Shown: piece after piece, positions 1 through 10,398 of the stretch
How positions within the stretch are numbered: position 1 is the first letter of the stretch
How the letters are laid out: every line of letters begins with the position of its first letter
NCBI RefSeq assembly: GCF_020379485.1
Contig: NC_063452.1
Coordinates: forward strand, 34,619,608 to 34,683,607
Reading direction: 5' to 3'
Length of the DNA: 64,000 nt
Source: Brassica napus
Taxonomy: Eukaryota; Streptophyta; Magnoliopsida; Brassicales; Brassicaceae
Position numbers and translations under genes: made by a program
The notes under the pieces: generated by a model
The model's input: only the letters and a program-made list of their open reading frames with translations
Told to the model about the DNA's origin: nothing
Databases searched by the model: none

Positions 1-600
1 CCCAGGGACCCCCCCCCCTTTTCCCCCGGGAAAAGGAAAACTTTCGATAAGGAGAACCTTCCATTTTCCGAATATGGAAGAGTTTAACCTATTCCTACCG
101 ACTAAGACCCGCCTAAAGAAGAATATATAAAGGGAACCTAAACCCTAAAGTAAGAGATCGACACTTCAAGACTTAGAGATTAGAGTAATACGGCTAGAAC
201 TAGGGTTTATATACCAATCATTGTAGTTCCGGCTTCTATACTCAATAAAACATCTCTTCAAGTCTATTTCTCTCAAACTATATACAAAATCTATACAAAT
301 ACCAGCCTTGTCCATCGTTCTATGGTACTCACAAAGATCCTAAACAAAAATCCCCTAATAGGAGGGACGAACGAGGTCGGTGAAGCGCCTCAGTCTCCGC
401 GAGCCGAGGAGGCTGCGCTTCCCATCCATAGAGCTGAGCCGGTGGATGTGGAAGGAGACTTAGACCTGATTCTCGCGGGTTCGATCCAGCTCAGCCATCC
501 GCCAAGCTGGACTGTCTGTTTTTAGGTCCGAGGTTCGTCTCTCTTTTAAACTTACGCTCGGGAACTTTTGCCGAGAGTGTTTCAAGAAGATCTTCGCGAG
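1..600 (+). mobile_element. Gypsy-type LTR 3' part plus leader remnant
   Basis: The first 320 bases read like the promoter-to-end part of a gypsy LTR. A TATA box (TATATAAA, 124-131) sits in the same context as the TATA boxes of element A, and an AATAAA lies near 245. A short open frame follows at 322-525 (67 residues) with no recognisable domain. I do not treat it as a gene. The left end is cut by the window and starts in a run of C and G. The right limit is set where a different LTR fragment begins near 605. There is no partner LTR, so the family assignment is by resemblance only. Confidence 0.4.
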
Positions 601-604
601 GAAA

Positions 605-1411
605 TGTGATTTTAGACATTGATTCCGATGATTCTATAGGAATATCGATCGATACACTTGTTGAAACATTGACCGATTATTTGATTAGAATATCGATCGA
701 CGCTTTTGGTCTAGCCTTAATGCACGGGTTGAATATGCCCACTAAGCTTCCTAGATCATCTTTCGTCTTACTCTAGCAATCTTAGCTCAGTTACGATGGA
801 TTCAGGGTGAGATGCAAGCTATCGCTTATGTCTACAACTCCTAGGGAAAGCTGTAGGTAGCTCAATTAGATACCGTGTAGCCGTCAACAATGGCTTACAA
901 AACACATAAATAGGGTTTTAAGTCGTCCAAAGGTATTCTGGTAATTTGTGTTGCTTCTGGGCTTCAGTCGGTTATAAAATAGGCTCACCCCATAATCTGG
1001 CATCACCGTCGACCGACGGCAATGGTGCACCGTCGATCGATAGTCCTTCATCTCCTCGACAGCTTCCTCTCGCGAGGCAGACTGACTACTCTTCAGTAAA
1101 ATGGGTATAACTTCTGCTATAAGATGCTGATTGACCTCAAACCGGTAGCATTGGAAAGCTAACTCAAAGCTCTATATTGTGTCAAAGGATGAGCTCAATC
1201 TAACGGTGGAAAAGTCTCCATCCATAGCTAGACACCTGACGCGTCTGTTCAGCTCTGCTCTCAAAAGGCTCCAAAAGACACCAAAATCACCACTTTCCTC
1301 CAAATCGTCCTTGAACCTGTAAACACTCGAAATAGATTCTATATCCTAGTAGTTAGTTATTAAAACACATATAAAACATGGTTAAAAGTGGGTAAAATCG
1401 ATGGCCTATCA
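605..1411 (-). mobile_element. Truncated LTR of the SID family (minus orientation)
   Basis: The segment aligns by eye with the LTRs of C, D and E. It shares the blocks on leaf-sized paragraphs such as the Ctrl-like 'AAAAGTGGGTAAAATC' end and closes with CTATCA at 1411, the expected terminal inverted TATCA. It keeps both phased TCGATCGA clusters: 644, 669 and 693 (one base out of phase at the first step), and 1009 and 1033. The TGATA end is missing, so this is a truncated or recombined copy. It has no coding capacity. Confidence 0.7.
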
Positions 1412-2172
1412 ATTTCTTCACCATAAAATATTTTGATTTATTTCACATCTTGCCCTGGATTGAAAGAAATTGGCTCCTCCACGTGGCAAGATCTCAACTC
1501 TCCAATCGGAAGTGTGCATGTGGTGCAATCTGTACCGTTGACTTTGGTTCACTTTTCTCCACATGAGTTGACCTTCATAATCACTGCAAAATATTTCCAA
1601 GACACTCTATTGAATCCAAATCCCATGTTTACACATCTTCATTTGGATTTCGTTTCACCCGATTAGCCAATTTTGACCATATCGACCAAAAATGCGTTCC
1701 TCCGATCCATCTTGGTTTTGCCTCGGCCAAACTCCATATAATGTCTCCAAATAGCTCAGGAAATTTTCCTAGGTTGACTCCCAAACTCTTGGAATCATAT
1801 TGGTTGTCTTCGTCCTTCGACCGCTACCAATACTCTATGTCGACCATCTCCAAAACCTCTATCGACTATTTGTCGTTCGGCTTGAACCATCTTGATTCTT
1901 ACTCGACCCAATGTCTTCATTTGATCCATAAAGATTATAGGATTGAGCCTTACTTGATTTGCTGACTTCACAAAATCATTCATGCTCAACCTCGACCATA
2001 TTGCAGCTCGGTTTCATCTCTTCGACCAATTCTGATATTTACTCGACCAATCTTCAAACTTCTTCGACCAAATGTCTAAGAATATCTTCTTATACCATCC
2101 CACTTCAATCACTGGTCGATACCAAGTCGTTGACTTTGCTTTGTCTTGCCCCCTAAGACCAGGGGTATTACA
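1412..2172 (-). mobile_element. Chromovirus-like LTR remnant (minus orientation)
   Basis: In minus orientation the segment begins TGTAATACCCCTGGTCTTAG (2172 downwards), a typical start for plant chromovirus LTRs. It shares phrases with 19661-20417, such as AGGAAATTTTCCTAGGTTGA against AGGAAATGTTCCTAGGTTAC and a recurring TCGACCAAA. Short open frames here differ between strands and show no domain. The left limit is simply where the previous LTR ends. No second LTR or target duplication was found, so family and limits are inferred. Confidence 0.45.
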
Positions 2173-2494
2173 GCATCGATCGACACCAACATTTATTTGT
2201 CGACCGATACTTCTCAGAAAACGTCGACTGATACTCCTAATCCGTCGACCGACAGTTGTGCGCTATTGACTATCGACACTTCAGTCTGAACATCGATCGA
2301 CATCCGTCTGCGAGACATGGTTGCGACGCTAATCCTAGAGAAGGATGAGAATGGAGACCTGCATGACCAAGAAGGTGATTTGTGTAATGTAGCAGGTCAG
2401 AGGTTAGATGATCAGAGGGCTGTAATTACTGATCAAGATGATGATATTGCCACAGCTGCTCACGCTTTAGATGATGCTGCTCGGCCCAGAATGT
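2173..2494 (+). pseudogene. Gag N-terminal fragment of a SID-family element
   Basis: The plus strand encodes a stretch rich in S-I-D and S-T-D repeats up to about 2300, then an open frame from 2317 with the acidic phrase ILEKDENGDLHDQEGDL. I recognise this as the N-terminal region of Brassicaceae gypsy gag proteins. TCGATCGA-like motifs lie at 2176, 2200 and 2224, 24 bp apart. There is a stop codon in the SID part. At 2495 the sequence is interrupted by remnant B and no continuation is seen downstream of 19660, so this is a broken fragment. It may belong with the D segment at 20418-21827, which has the same orientation. Confidence 0.6.
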
Positions 2495-2535
2495 TGTTGG
2501 GGCCAAAAATGGTCACGACGGAATTAACGCCTGAA

Positions 2536-2540
2536 CACCT
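2536..2540. repeat. Target site duplication of A, left copy
   Basis: CACCT lies directly before the TG of the 5' LTR and is repeated exactly after the CA of the 3' LTR at 9785-9789. A 5-bp duplication is normal for gypsy integrase and fixes both ends of A. Confidence 0.85.
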
Positions 2541-2639
2541 TGTTGGGGTCAAAATCGGTCACGACGGAATCGATGTCCGAAAGTCCTTAAAAACCTGATC
2601 TCGGTCAAAACTTCAAAAGCCGAGATAACGAACAGCCGA

Positions 2640-3010
2640 AACGGATCGCCCGGCGAGCTCGGCCGTGTTGCCGGTCGAGTCGCCGGCGAACTCGGCCGTG
2701 ATGCGGGCCAGCTCGCCCGGCGAGCATGGCCGCGTTGCCGATCGAGTCACCGGCGAGCTCGGCCGTGACACAGGCCAGCTCGCCCGGCGAGCACGGCAGC
2801 GTTGCCGGTCGACTCGCCGGCGAGCACGGCCGCATTGCCGGTCGACTCGCCGGCGAGCTCGGCCGTGACACGGGCCAGCTCGCCCGGCGAGTACTGTTGT
2901 GTTGCCGGTCGACTCGCCGGCGAGCTAGGCCGTGACATGAGCCAGCTCGCCGGCAAGCTGGCCCGTGTTGCCGGTCGGCTCGCTCGATCGTGCCGCGGAT
3001 CGGCTCGCCC
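2640..3010. repeat. GC-rich tandem repeat inside the LTR
   Basis: Phrases such as GTTGCCGGTCGACTCGCCGG and GCCAGCTCGCCCGGCGAG recur with spacings of about 33, 67 and 100 bp, giving roughly five to six imperfect copies. The same block in the 3' LTR (8700-8890) has fewer copies, which accounts for most of the LTR length difference. The block is far richer in G+C and CpG than its surroundings. Confidence 0.8.
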
Positions 3011-3540
3011 GGCGTGCGCGGCCAATTCTCCGTAGACCATTCCAAACCCGTTCCCATCCCATAACCATGCATCCAAAGTTTCCGTAACTCAGTCTTCGGG
3101 TCCGTGGATACAACACCAATGTTTCGTCTAAAAAACATCGTCGAAAGTATTCGGGAAGTTGGGAAGGTTATTTCTCTTGAACAGTTTCCTATTCTTCGTA
3201 GTAGAGCAGGTTACGGTTAACTTAACACCAACTGCCTCGGCTATGCGAAGAAACAGGGTTCCGTTGGAAGAACCATGCCTATACCAACGGCTACTTTGCG
3301 AGTAAAATCGTAAAAATGCTAAAGTCTCGATACGGCCCAAAGAGGGTCCGAATTGCGGACAACGTCCCATCTTTGGTCCCAAAAGACTTGAACCCAAAAA
3401 CTGGTATGACGGTTTATCGCATCCGCGGGAAGTGATAAATATAAAATTTCTGAAGATAATCACAGAGAAGAAGGAAATATGGAAAAGCCCGCTTCGCGAC
3501 AAATCCGGCCCGAGAAGAGGTAAACCGACCTAAGGAGGAG

Positions 3541-3547
3541 TATATAA
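3541..3547 (+). promoter_or_regulatory. TATA box of the 5' LTR of A
   Basis: TATATAA is preceded by AAGGAGGAG and followed by GGGGGACC. The same arrangement recurs in the 3' LTR at 9405-9411 and in the fragment at 124-131. It is the likely start point for element transcription. Confidence 0.6.
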
Positions 3548-3920
3548 GGGGGACCTAGGACGAAGAGAGAAGAGGGAGCATTCTAAGAGCAAACTTAATA
3601 CTTAGAGGAATTTAGGCATTTTTCCGTTTTTACTATCGAGCTGCGACTCGACTAGGTTAGAACTTAGGTGGCTAGACTAGCGAACATACCGACAGCTCTC
3701 GTGGCCTAGGATCTTACCTGTTGTTCACGCTCAAACACGAATTCGGTAATATGACCTCTTTGTTCTCTTTTCGCTCTTTTACGATTTATTACTTTCGAAT
3801 CTTTCATATTGATTGTGTTGTGCGTGGCCCAGCAGATAACCGGGAGCTTCATGGAAGGCTAGGTTAACTTGGCTTTCCTCCGATTAACAAAACTCGACGG
3901 TGTGAATTTTGGTTCCCACA

Positions 3921-3940
3921 GTTTGGCGCTAAAAGGAGGG
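3921..3940 (+). promoter_or_regulatory. Primer-binding-site-like segment of A
   Basis: Directly after the LTR comes GTTTGGCGCTAAAAGGAGGG. The TTTGGCGC core is where Athila-type elements place their tRNA-complementary site, but the rest does not match the site of C (TTTGGCGCCGTTGCCGGGGA). The site is therefore either mutated or uses a different tRNA. Confidence 0.5.
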
Positions 3941-3987
3941 GAGGGTACAGATCTATCTCTCTCGCAACCACACACGCTCAGTCCGAT

Positions 3988-5553
3988 ATGACGACCAACG
4001 CTGACAAAGACCCGCAAACGCACGACAGGACTCCCATCGATGCCAACGCTGATAAAACTCCACCTGGAAACGTATCAACGGTCACTGCCGACACCGTACT
4101 AGACCAGATGAAGGAAATGTTCGCCTCCGCTCAGAAAAAGATGGACGAACAAGGAAAACTCGTGGCCTCTCTCGGAAAACAGGTGGAAACGTTAACGGCG
4201 AAGGCCAGGAGCAAAGCCCCGCGCGGAACCACAAGAGCCCGCAGTGGAAGAAGACTTGATTTCGAAACTCCGGGCAATCGAGCTGCACACACGGACAAGG
4301 CTTCCTCAGGCCAAAACCCTGATGAAACGCTCCAGCCAGGTGCACAGCCAACTGCGGAAAACCTTCCACCTCCTACCAGGAGCAACGAAGGAGAAGAAAT
4401 CGAGCGCATCGACCTGGATATAAGCGACCAGTCCGATCACTCGGATGACGGTGCTGACATCCACCCAAGAAGAACGCGAAGCCAGTCCGCTCGGCAGGAC
4501 GCGTCATTCAAAAAACCCATGACCGAGGAAGAAGAAAATCTATATTGGGTAGAACAGGAGGAGATGGCCGAGAAGCAGGCCAGGATCCAACGCAGCCAAC
4601 ACAGACAAGCTCGCAAGGCTGCCAGAAATCCTGATGAGATCCACTATCTCCGCGAGTACATCGCGAAAACCGCAGCGGAGGTGAAAGCGGTGAAATCACA
4701 AATCCACCACGCGACAAGCGCTGCACCCGAGATCGACAGACTTCTCGAGGAAGCACGCAAAACCCCGTTCACAGCCCGGATTAATGAGACCAACGTCTCA
4801 GACCCGGGGAAGATCAAAATTTCCATCTACGATGGCACCACCGACTCGAAAGCGCACCTGCAGTCTTTCCAGATCGCGATGGGGAGGTGAAAACTCAAGG
4901 AACTCGAACGAGACGCTGGCTACTGCCTCCTCTTCGTCAAAAACCTCAAAGGAGCCGTGCTCGAATGGTTTTCTCGCCTAAAACGACATTCCATCGGAAG
5001 TTTCCGCCAACTTGCTTCAGAGTTTCTCAAGCAGTATTCCATGTTCATGGACAGAGAAACCTCGGACGTCGATCTCTGGAGCTTGTCTCAAAGAGAAGAC
5101 GAGCCACTTCGCGAGTTCATGAACAGATTCAAGCTAGTAATGGCAAGAGTCACCGGGATCAGCGACAAAGTAGCGATCGATGCTCTGAAGAAAACTCTCT
5201 GGTACCGGTCGAAATTCCGGCAATGGGTATCCCTTGAAAAACCGAGAACGATTCAGGATGCTCTTCATAAGGCAACAGACTTTATCGTAATGGAAGAGGA
5301 GATGAAAATCCTCTCCCAGAAGTACAACCCGCAGAAGACGTCCACGAAAAAGAAAAGCTCTCGAAACGACAAGTATGTCCACCACGAGGGAGAAGATATC
5401 CAGGGCGAGCACAACTACACTATCAATTCCGAACAAGGAAAGACCTCCGGAAACACCTGGTCCAGGAACCAGTATAAGGATAACTCCTACCGCGAGTTCC
5501 ACCAGACCAAAGGTCATTCAACTACGAACTGCAAATTCTCGGCGCAAGGCTAG
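3988..5553 (+). pseudogene. Gag polyprotein gene of A, broken
   Basis: The frame starts at ATG 3988, about 65 bases after the LTR. It runs through an acidic, coiled-coil-rich N-terminal region to a TGA at 4888-4890. It continues in the same frame through a classic retrotransposon gag core (with [15 protein letters not shown] and [11 protein letters not shown]) to a stop at 5551. Gag forms the particle that packages element RNA. Near the end the zinc-knuckle-like stretch reads [15 protein letters not shown]; the first cysteine usual in this family is replaced by arginine. A frame change near 5534 separates gag from the protease part. With one internal stop, one frame change and the lost cysteine, the gene is probably dead. 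The homologous gag piece in B lacks the stop at the matching place. Confidence 0.85.
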
Positions 5554-6569
5554 CCGTAAAACTCCTCGCTGGCGACCTCTCAAAGGTCACTAGCATAAAA
5601 GACCTCATCCTGGATTCCGACCGCCCTCCCATGACTGATAAAGAGTCTCCCGAGAGGGACGCACGCGCAAATCTGTCTGGCGAAAAACGCGGAAGAAGGC
5701 AGAATGACCATGGAGACAATAGTACCCGCCGGAGGATAAACATGATCATTGGAGAATCGCAATTCTACCGCAACTCTGTTTCGTCCATCAAGGCCTACGG
5801 AAGAAAGGCGGAAAAAAGTTCTAATTTGACGACTTGGTCCCTGACCGACAACACTCCAAACGATACGATTGTTTTCGAGTAGGAGGAAATCGTCGGACTC
5901 GATAAACCTCACTGCGACCCGCTGGTCATCGACTTGGTGATTCGAGACCTCGAAGTGGGAAGAATCCTCATCCACACAGGCAGCACGGTCAACGTCATTT
6001 TCCGCGACACTCTCCAGAGAATGAACATCGAACTCGGGGAAATCATCCCGGAACCAAGACCACTGACCGGTTTTTCGGGCACAACATCAATGACCCTCGG
6101 ATCGATCAAACTTCCGGTCATGGCAAGGGAAGTCACGAAAATCGTTGACTTCGCCGTAGTCGATAACCCGGCCATCTATAATGTTATCATGGGAACCCCA
6201 TGGATCAACGCAATGAAGGCGGTACCGTCGACTTACCACCTTAGCATCAAGTTCCCAACACCAAACGGAACAACAGTAATTTGGGGATGCCAGAAACAAT
6301 CTAGGCTCTGCTTTTCGGCCGAGCATAAGCTACGACAAACTTGGAACACCCCTGCGGTTAGCCCAAAGCGAGTCAAGAAAACTCAGAGTACCCCCGAAGG
6401 TTCCACAAAGAGCGATTTGGAATCACTCGCCCAGGCAATGGCTCCGGACAGCGACGTGATCCCGGAGTCCATCGCCCTACCAGCGGAAAACCCGACTCAC
6501 GAAATGGCCGCCGATTTAACTAAAGCCTCAACGGACAAAGTAACAGAAATGGCCCTATCCAACGAGTAG
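5554..6569 (+). pseudogene. Aspartic protease region of A, catalytic Asp replaced
   Basis: This follows gag in another frame (open from 5631) and has a TAG at 5880-5882 before the protease core begins (open from 5934 to the stop at 6567). The retropepsin core is clear: the active-site segment reads [14 protein letters not shown], where the family has D-T-G, so the catalytic aspartate is histidine. Further on [11 protein letters not shown] matches the family's flap-to-core segment. After about residue 135 the protein becomes a low-complexity tail and stops at 6569, with no reverse transcriptase downstream. Retropepsins cut the Gag precursor. This copy should be inactive. Confidence 0.85.
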
Positions 6570-7800
6570 GAACTCCCGCAACAACAAAGCAGAACTACGA
6601 GATGACTTGATCCTCGAAAGAGATACGTAGGCAGCTTGTCCTATTGACAAGTTCAGCTATCCCCCTCTCCAAAAAGGGAGGGGGGAGTGGGTACGTATAC
6701 TCGTATACTCCCACAAAGTTTGGAATATCCACACATGTACTCGATATTTTCGAAACTTTTCCAATAAAACTCATTTTATTACGGTCTCCCAATTCACTTG
6801 CAATAAGCCACAACAATCGGAGATTAACCTGAGAAACACCCAGGACAAGGGTCTCCAAACACACATACCTTTCAAGTAGTCTTTGGATGGGAACTAACTT
6901 AAACAACAATCTCTGCGTATCAATGGTCAAGCAAGACCAAATACATCTTCTCTAAAAACGAAGATCGTAACTCTCTCACTACAAAGGATATACCTTTCGG
7001 AAAAAGCGAGGCGTCGTAAATATTTTCGAGAGATATTATCCAAACACACGGTCCGTCCGCGATTCTAAAAAAAAAACAAATTGCCCGTCGATTGGCCCCG
7101 ACGGACAAACCCAAAACGTTCTAAAAAAAGAACTCGTAGTCTAACCTTTCGTAAAAGTAAAGGTTCTCTTACATCCGACGAAGATACCATAGCACGCTAT
7201 ACAAGAAATCCGAAATTTTGGTCAGCACTCCAGACGGTCTCTGGAGAGTGCTCGGTTCGTTCCATACAAGTCATATAGCCCGCGCCAAGTCGCGGACTTT
7301 AAATCGGAAAGAACCAGGTGGAAATCGCCCACAGGCAAAACGAGAGCCGATCAGTCGTCGCATAGGCTTAGAGCCGAAAGTAAACCTAGGTCTTGCCCTA
7401 AACCCAGTCCTACTGGTCCACTAACATCTCAAGACATGATACGAGATCTTAAAAACATGTCCCATCGTATATATCTAATACGCTCACGAAACTTGGCGAA
7501 ACTCCTAAACGTTTCCGAACGCCCTCGTTCAGTAAGAGCAAACGAACAAGACGATAAACTAAGAGTTAAGATACGAAGTGACTACTCGTATCTTTCCCTT
7601 ACACTTGGCAGAAGTATAAACTAAAACGCACAGAATGTCAATCATTCATCATATATATAGAAGCCGCAAAAACGGCTAGGACCCAATGCCACCAAACGGC
7701 CGGTCTCAAACACATAGTTCACATAGCCTCGCAAGGCCATAACACACATAAATCAAATACGGCCACACTCGGTCTAGATACATCAAACCTCGAAATAAAA
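6570..7800. other. Non-coding 3' interior of A
   Basis: About 1.2 kb follows the protease stop. Short open frames exist on both strands but none shows a domain or conserved motif, and no reverse transcriptase, RNase H or integrase motif is visible in any frame. A pyrimidine/purine-rich patch (6660-6690) lies just after gag-protease. This is where pol would be in a complete element. Confidence 0.6.
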
Positions 7801-7825
7801 CTAAGGGAAATAATTCCAACAATCC

Positions 7826-8390
7826 TCAAAGCTCAAAGTCGAAGAACCCGAACATGGAGACCCCGAACGAGCTCGCAGGCTGGTCCACCTCTCCGTCTGC
7901 GACTCCGGCACCTTCATCACCAACACCGGTTCCCGCTTCCGCCGTGTCCTCCGAGACCTCGATGGAATCCCAAAGCTGTCGGACCCTTCCTTCGATCGGA
8001 GGAACCAAGGATTTGGCATGGGCACACCCGTTCATAAGACCTGACATCTCAGCGACCTCGGCAGGAAAAGAGAAGTCCTCGTTCTGCGACTTGTAGAGGG
8101 TAGCAACCGAGCCACGGCACTCGCGGAAATCCTTAAAGCTCTCAAATTTGTTTGCAAACAAAGCAGTCCTCCGCTTCATTTCGGCGACAATCGCTCTCTT
8201 TCCTCTCCTCTCCGCACGGACAAGGGCCCGAGAATGGAGCTCAGCCTGTCTCCGGCTCTGTTCTTCGACCTCCTTCCGAAACCGAAAGAGTTCTCTTTCA
8301 GCCTCCTCGGCTTTGAAGTGAGAGATACGCGACCCCGGAAACTTCCGTCGAGCGCCGCATTGAACACCCTCATCCCCTGCACGAAATTAA
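7826..8390 (-). pseudogene. Antisense coding remnant with coiled coil, in the 3' interior of A
   Basis: Minus-strand frame 8179-7826 (117 residues) starts MKRRTALFANKFESFKDFRE and contains GSVATLYKSQNEDFSFPAEV. The same frame is open upstream of that ATG for at least about 50 codons and gives a strongly charged helix (KEVEEQSRRQAELHSRALVR), typical of a coiled coil. The track frame 8382-8176 is a shifted reading of this segment. Such charged-helix proteins encoded opposite to gag occur in Brassicaceae gypsy elements as far as I recall, but I cannot name the family with certainty. The intact reading over about 180 codons suggests past coding use. It may be a captured or element-specific gene. 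Confidence 0.5.
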
Positions 8391-8577
8391 GATCGGAAAA
8401 GGAATCATTTCTTAAGGGAAGAAGTGAGTAAAGAATTTGAAAAACTTACTTCCATTACTTATACAATATTTTTTACTATTCACCTTCAATCTTTCGACAA
8501 ACGATTACGTCTAATTCCACCTAGAACAGACCATACCGCAAGCTAGGACCTAACACCCAGGTCCACGGATCCTAGCT

Positions 8578-8592
8578 AGCTGGGGGGCTAAC
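8578..8592 (+). promoter_or_regulatory. Polypurine-tract-like site of A
   Basis: AGCTGGGGGGCTAAC lies immediately before the 3' LTR. The run of six G is the likely primer for plus-strand DNA synthesis. It is short for a gypsy polypurine tract. Confidence 0.5.
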
Positions 8593-9784
8593 TGTTGGGG
8601 TCAAAATCGGTAACGACGGAATCGATGTCCGAAAGCCCTTAGAAAAACCTAATCTCGGTCAAAACATCAAAAGCCGAGAAAATGAACAGCCGAAACGGAT
8701 CGCCCGGCGAGCTCGGCCGCGACACAGGCCAACTCGCCCGGCGAGCACGGCCGTGTTGCCGGTCGACTCGCCGGCGAGCACGGTCGTGTTGCCGGTCGAC
8801 TCACCGGTGAGCTCGGACGTGACACGAGCAAGCTCGCCCGGTCAGCATGGCCATGTTGCCGGTCGGCTCGCTCGATCATGCCACGGATCGGTTCACCCGT
8901 CGAGCGCGGCCAATTCTCGTGGACCATTCCGAACCAAGTCCCATCCCATAACCATGCATCTTCGTCCGCCGGTTCCGTAACTCAGTCTTCGGGTTCGTGG
9001 ATATGACACCAATGTTCCGTCTAAAAAACATTGTCGAAAGTATTCGGGAAGTTGGGAAGGTTATGTCTCTCGAACAGTTTCCTATTCTTCGTAGTAGAGC
9101 AGGTTACGGTTAACTTAACACCAACTGCCTCGGCTATGCGAAGAAACAGGGTTCCGTTGGAAGAACCATTCCTATACCAACGGCTAAAGTCTCGATACGG
9201 CCCAAAGAGGGTCCGAGTTGCGGACAACGGCCCATCTTTGGTCCCTAAAGACTTGAACCCAAAAACTGGTATGAAGGTTTATCGCATCCGCGGGAAGAGA
9301 TAAATGTCAAATTTCCGAAGATAATCACAAAGTAGAAGAAATATGGAAAAGCCCGCTTCGCGACAAATCCGGCCCGAGAAGAGGTAAACCAACCTAAGGA
9401 GGAGTATATAAGGAGGACCTAGGACGAAGAGAGAAGAAGGAGCATTCTAAGAGCAAACTTAATACTTAGAGCAATTTAGGCATTTTTCCGTTTTTACTAT
9501 CGAGCTGCGACTCGACTAGGTTAGAACTTAGGTGGCTAGACTACCGAAAATACCGACAGCTCTCGTGGCCTAGGATCTTACCTATTATTCACGCTCAAAC
9601 GCGAATTCGGAAATAAGACCTCTTTGTTCTCTTTTCGCTCTTTTACGATTTATTACTTTCGAATCTTTCATATTGATTGTGTTGTGTGTGGCCCAGCAGA
9701 TAACCGGGACCTTCAGGGAAGGCTAGGTTAACTTTGCTTTCCTCCGATTAACAAAACTCGACGGTGTGAATTTCGGTTCCCACA
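8593..9784 (+). repeat. 3' LTR of element A
   Basis: 1,192 bp, TGTTGGGG to CCCACA. It matches the 5' LTR closely outside the GC-rich repeat block and carries its own TATA box (9405-9411). The first 140 bases and the last 750 bases can be matched line for line with only scattered substitutions, which suggests a moderately recent insertion. Confidence 0.9.
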
Positions 9785-9789
9785 CACCT
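9785..9789. repeat. Target site duplication of A, right copy
   Basis: CACCT, identical to 2536-2540. The following TCGGAAAAT continues the LTR of B. Confidence 0.85.
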
Positions 9790-9987
9790 TCGGAAAATAT
9801 TTTTTAAGAAGTAATTTTCGTAAAAAATTACCGAAATGGAATTTTTTACGAAAGATCCGTACGCAATACCAAAGCAATCAACCAATCGTCCGAAAACATG
9901 CTCGAAAGGAATATACAAACCGGTCAACGTACGATGATCGACCCAATGCGTAAACCGGTCGACGACCAGTTAAACCGTTAACCCATT

Positions 9988-10162
9988 CGACATACGTCAA
10001 GTGGTCGAATCATCGAATCACTCGATGTACGTAGAGTGGTCGAACCATCGAACCACTCGACGTATGTCTAGTGACCGAACCGACGAGCCATTCGACATAC
10101 GTGAAGTGGTCGAACCGACGAGCCACTCGACATACGTCGAGTGGTCGAACCGTCGAACCACT
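9988..10162. repeat. Five tandem 35-bp repeats in the LTR of B
   Basis: Units start at 9988, 10023, 10058, 10093 and 10128, each exactly 35 bp, and a sixth begins at 10163 before diverging. Each unit contains the inverted pair TCGACATACG and GTGGTCGAAC. Unit-to-unit changes are mostly transitions. The open frames here (10001-10207 plus, 10273-10010 minus) are products of the repeat. Confidence 0.9.
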
Positions 10163-10398
10163 CGACGTATGCTGACTGGTCCATCCCGAAGCATCTATCC
10201 GACGTGAAATGATCGGGACGACATGAATTCGTGTACTCTCGCCTAAACCTCGATACGATCTCTTACGAACCACGGCTATACTGCCCCTTACTCCATCTTG
10301 TTCAGGGTTATCATCGAGACTTTACGATAAAAACCGCGATAACTTATAGAAAAATCGTAATAAACGCGACAAGTCGAAAGACAGCCCAAAGAGGCCCA

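Larger units (their letters stand above)
2541..3920 (+). repeat. 5' LTR of element A
   Basis: The LTR is 1,380 bp, starting TGTTGGGG and ending CCCACA, imperfect inverted ends with the canonical TG/CA. It contains a GC-rich repeat block (2640-3010), a TATA box (TATATAA, 3541-3547) inferred to start transcription of the element, and a 3' part shared with the 3' LTR almost base for base. Minus-strand and plus-strand open frames over the GC-rich block are repeat artefacts and are not listed. Confidence 0.9.
2541..9784 (+). mobile_element. Gypsy element A, gag-protease only (non-autonomous)
   Basis: This is a 7.24-kb LTR element with LTRs at 2541-3920 and 8593-9784. Both begin TGTTGGGGTC and end TTCCCACA. 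The flanking CACCT duplication is perfect. Inside are a primer-site-like segment straight after the 5' LTR, a gag-protease gene (3988-6569), about 2 kb with no pol domain, an antisense coding remnant (7826 to about 8390) and a G-rich tract before the 3' LTR. Reverse transcriptase, RNase H and integrase are absent. Known elements with gag but no pol (TR-GAG or LARD types) are mobilised in trans, and I infer the same here. The LTRs differ in length by 188 bp through a repeat. Confidence 0.9.

Noticed and set aside
2605..3138. Long open frames on both strands across the GC-rich LTR repeat
   Set aside because: Repeats without stop codons stay open in several frames at once. The products are mutual shadows with no domain.
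7081..7624. Plus-strand frames in the interior of A as a pol remnant
   Set aside because: No reverse transcriptase, RNase H or integrase motif is found in any frame; lysine/arginine-rich text is typical of chance frames here.
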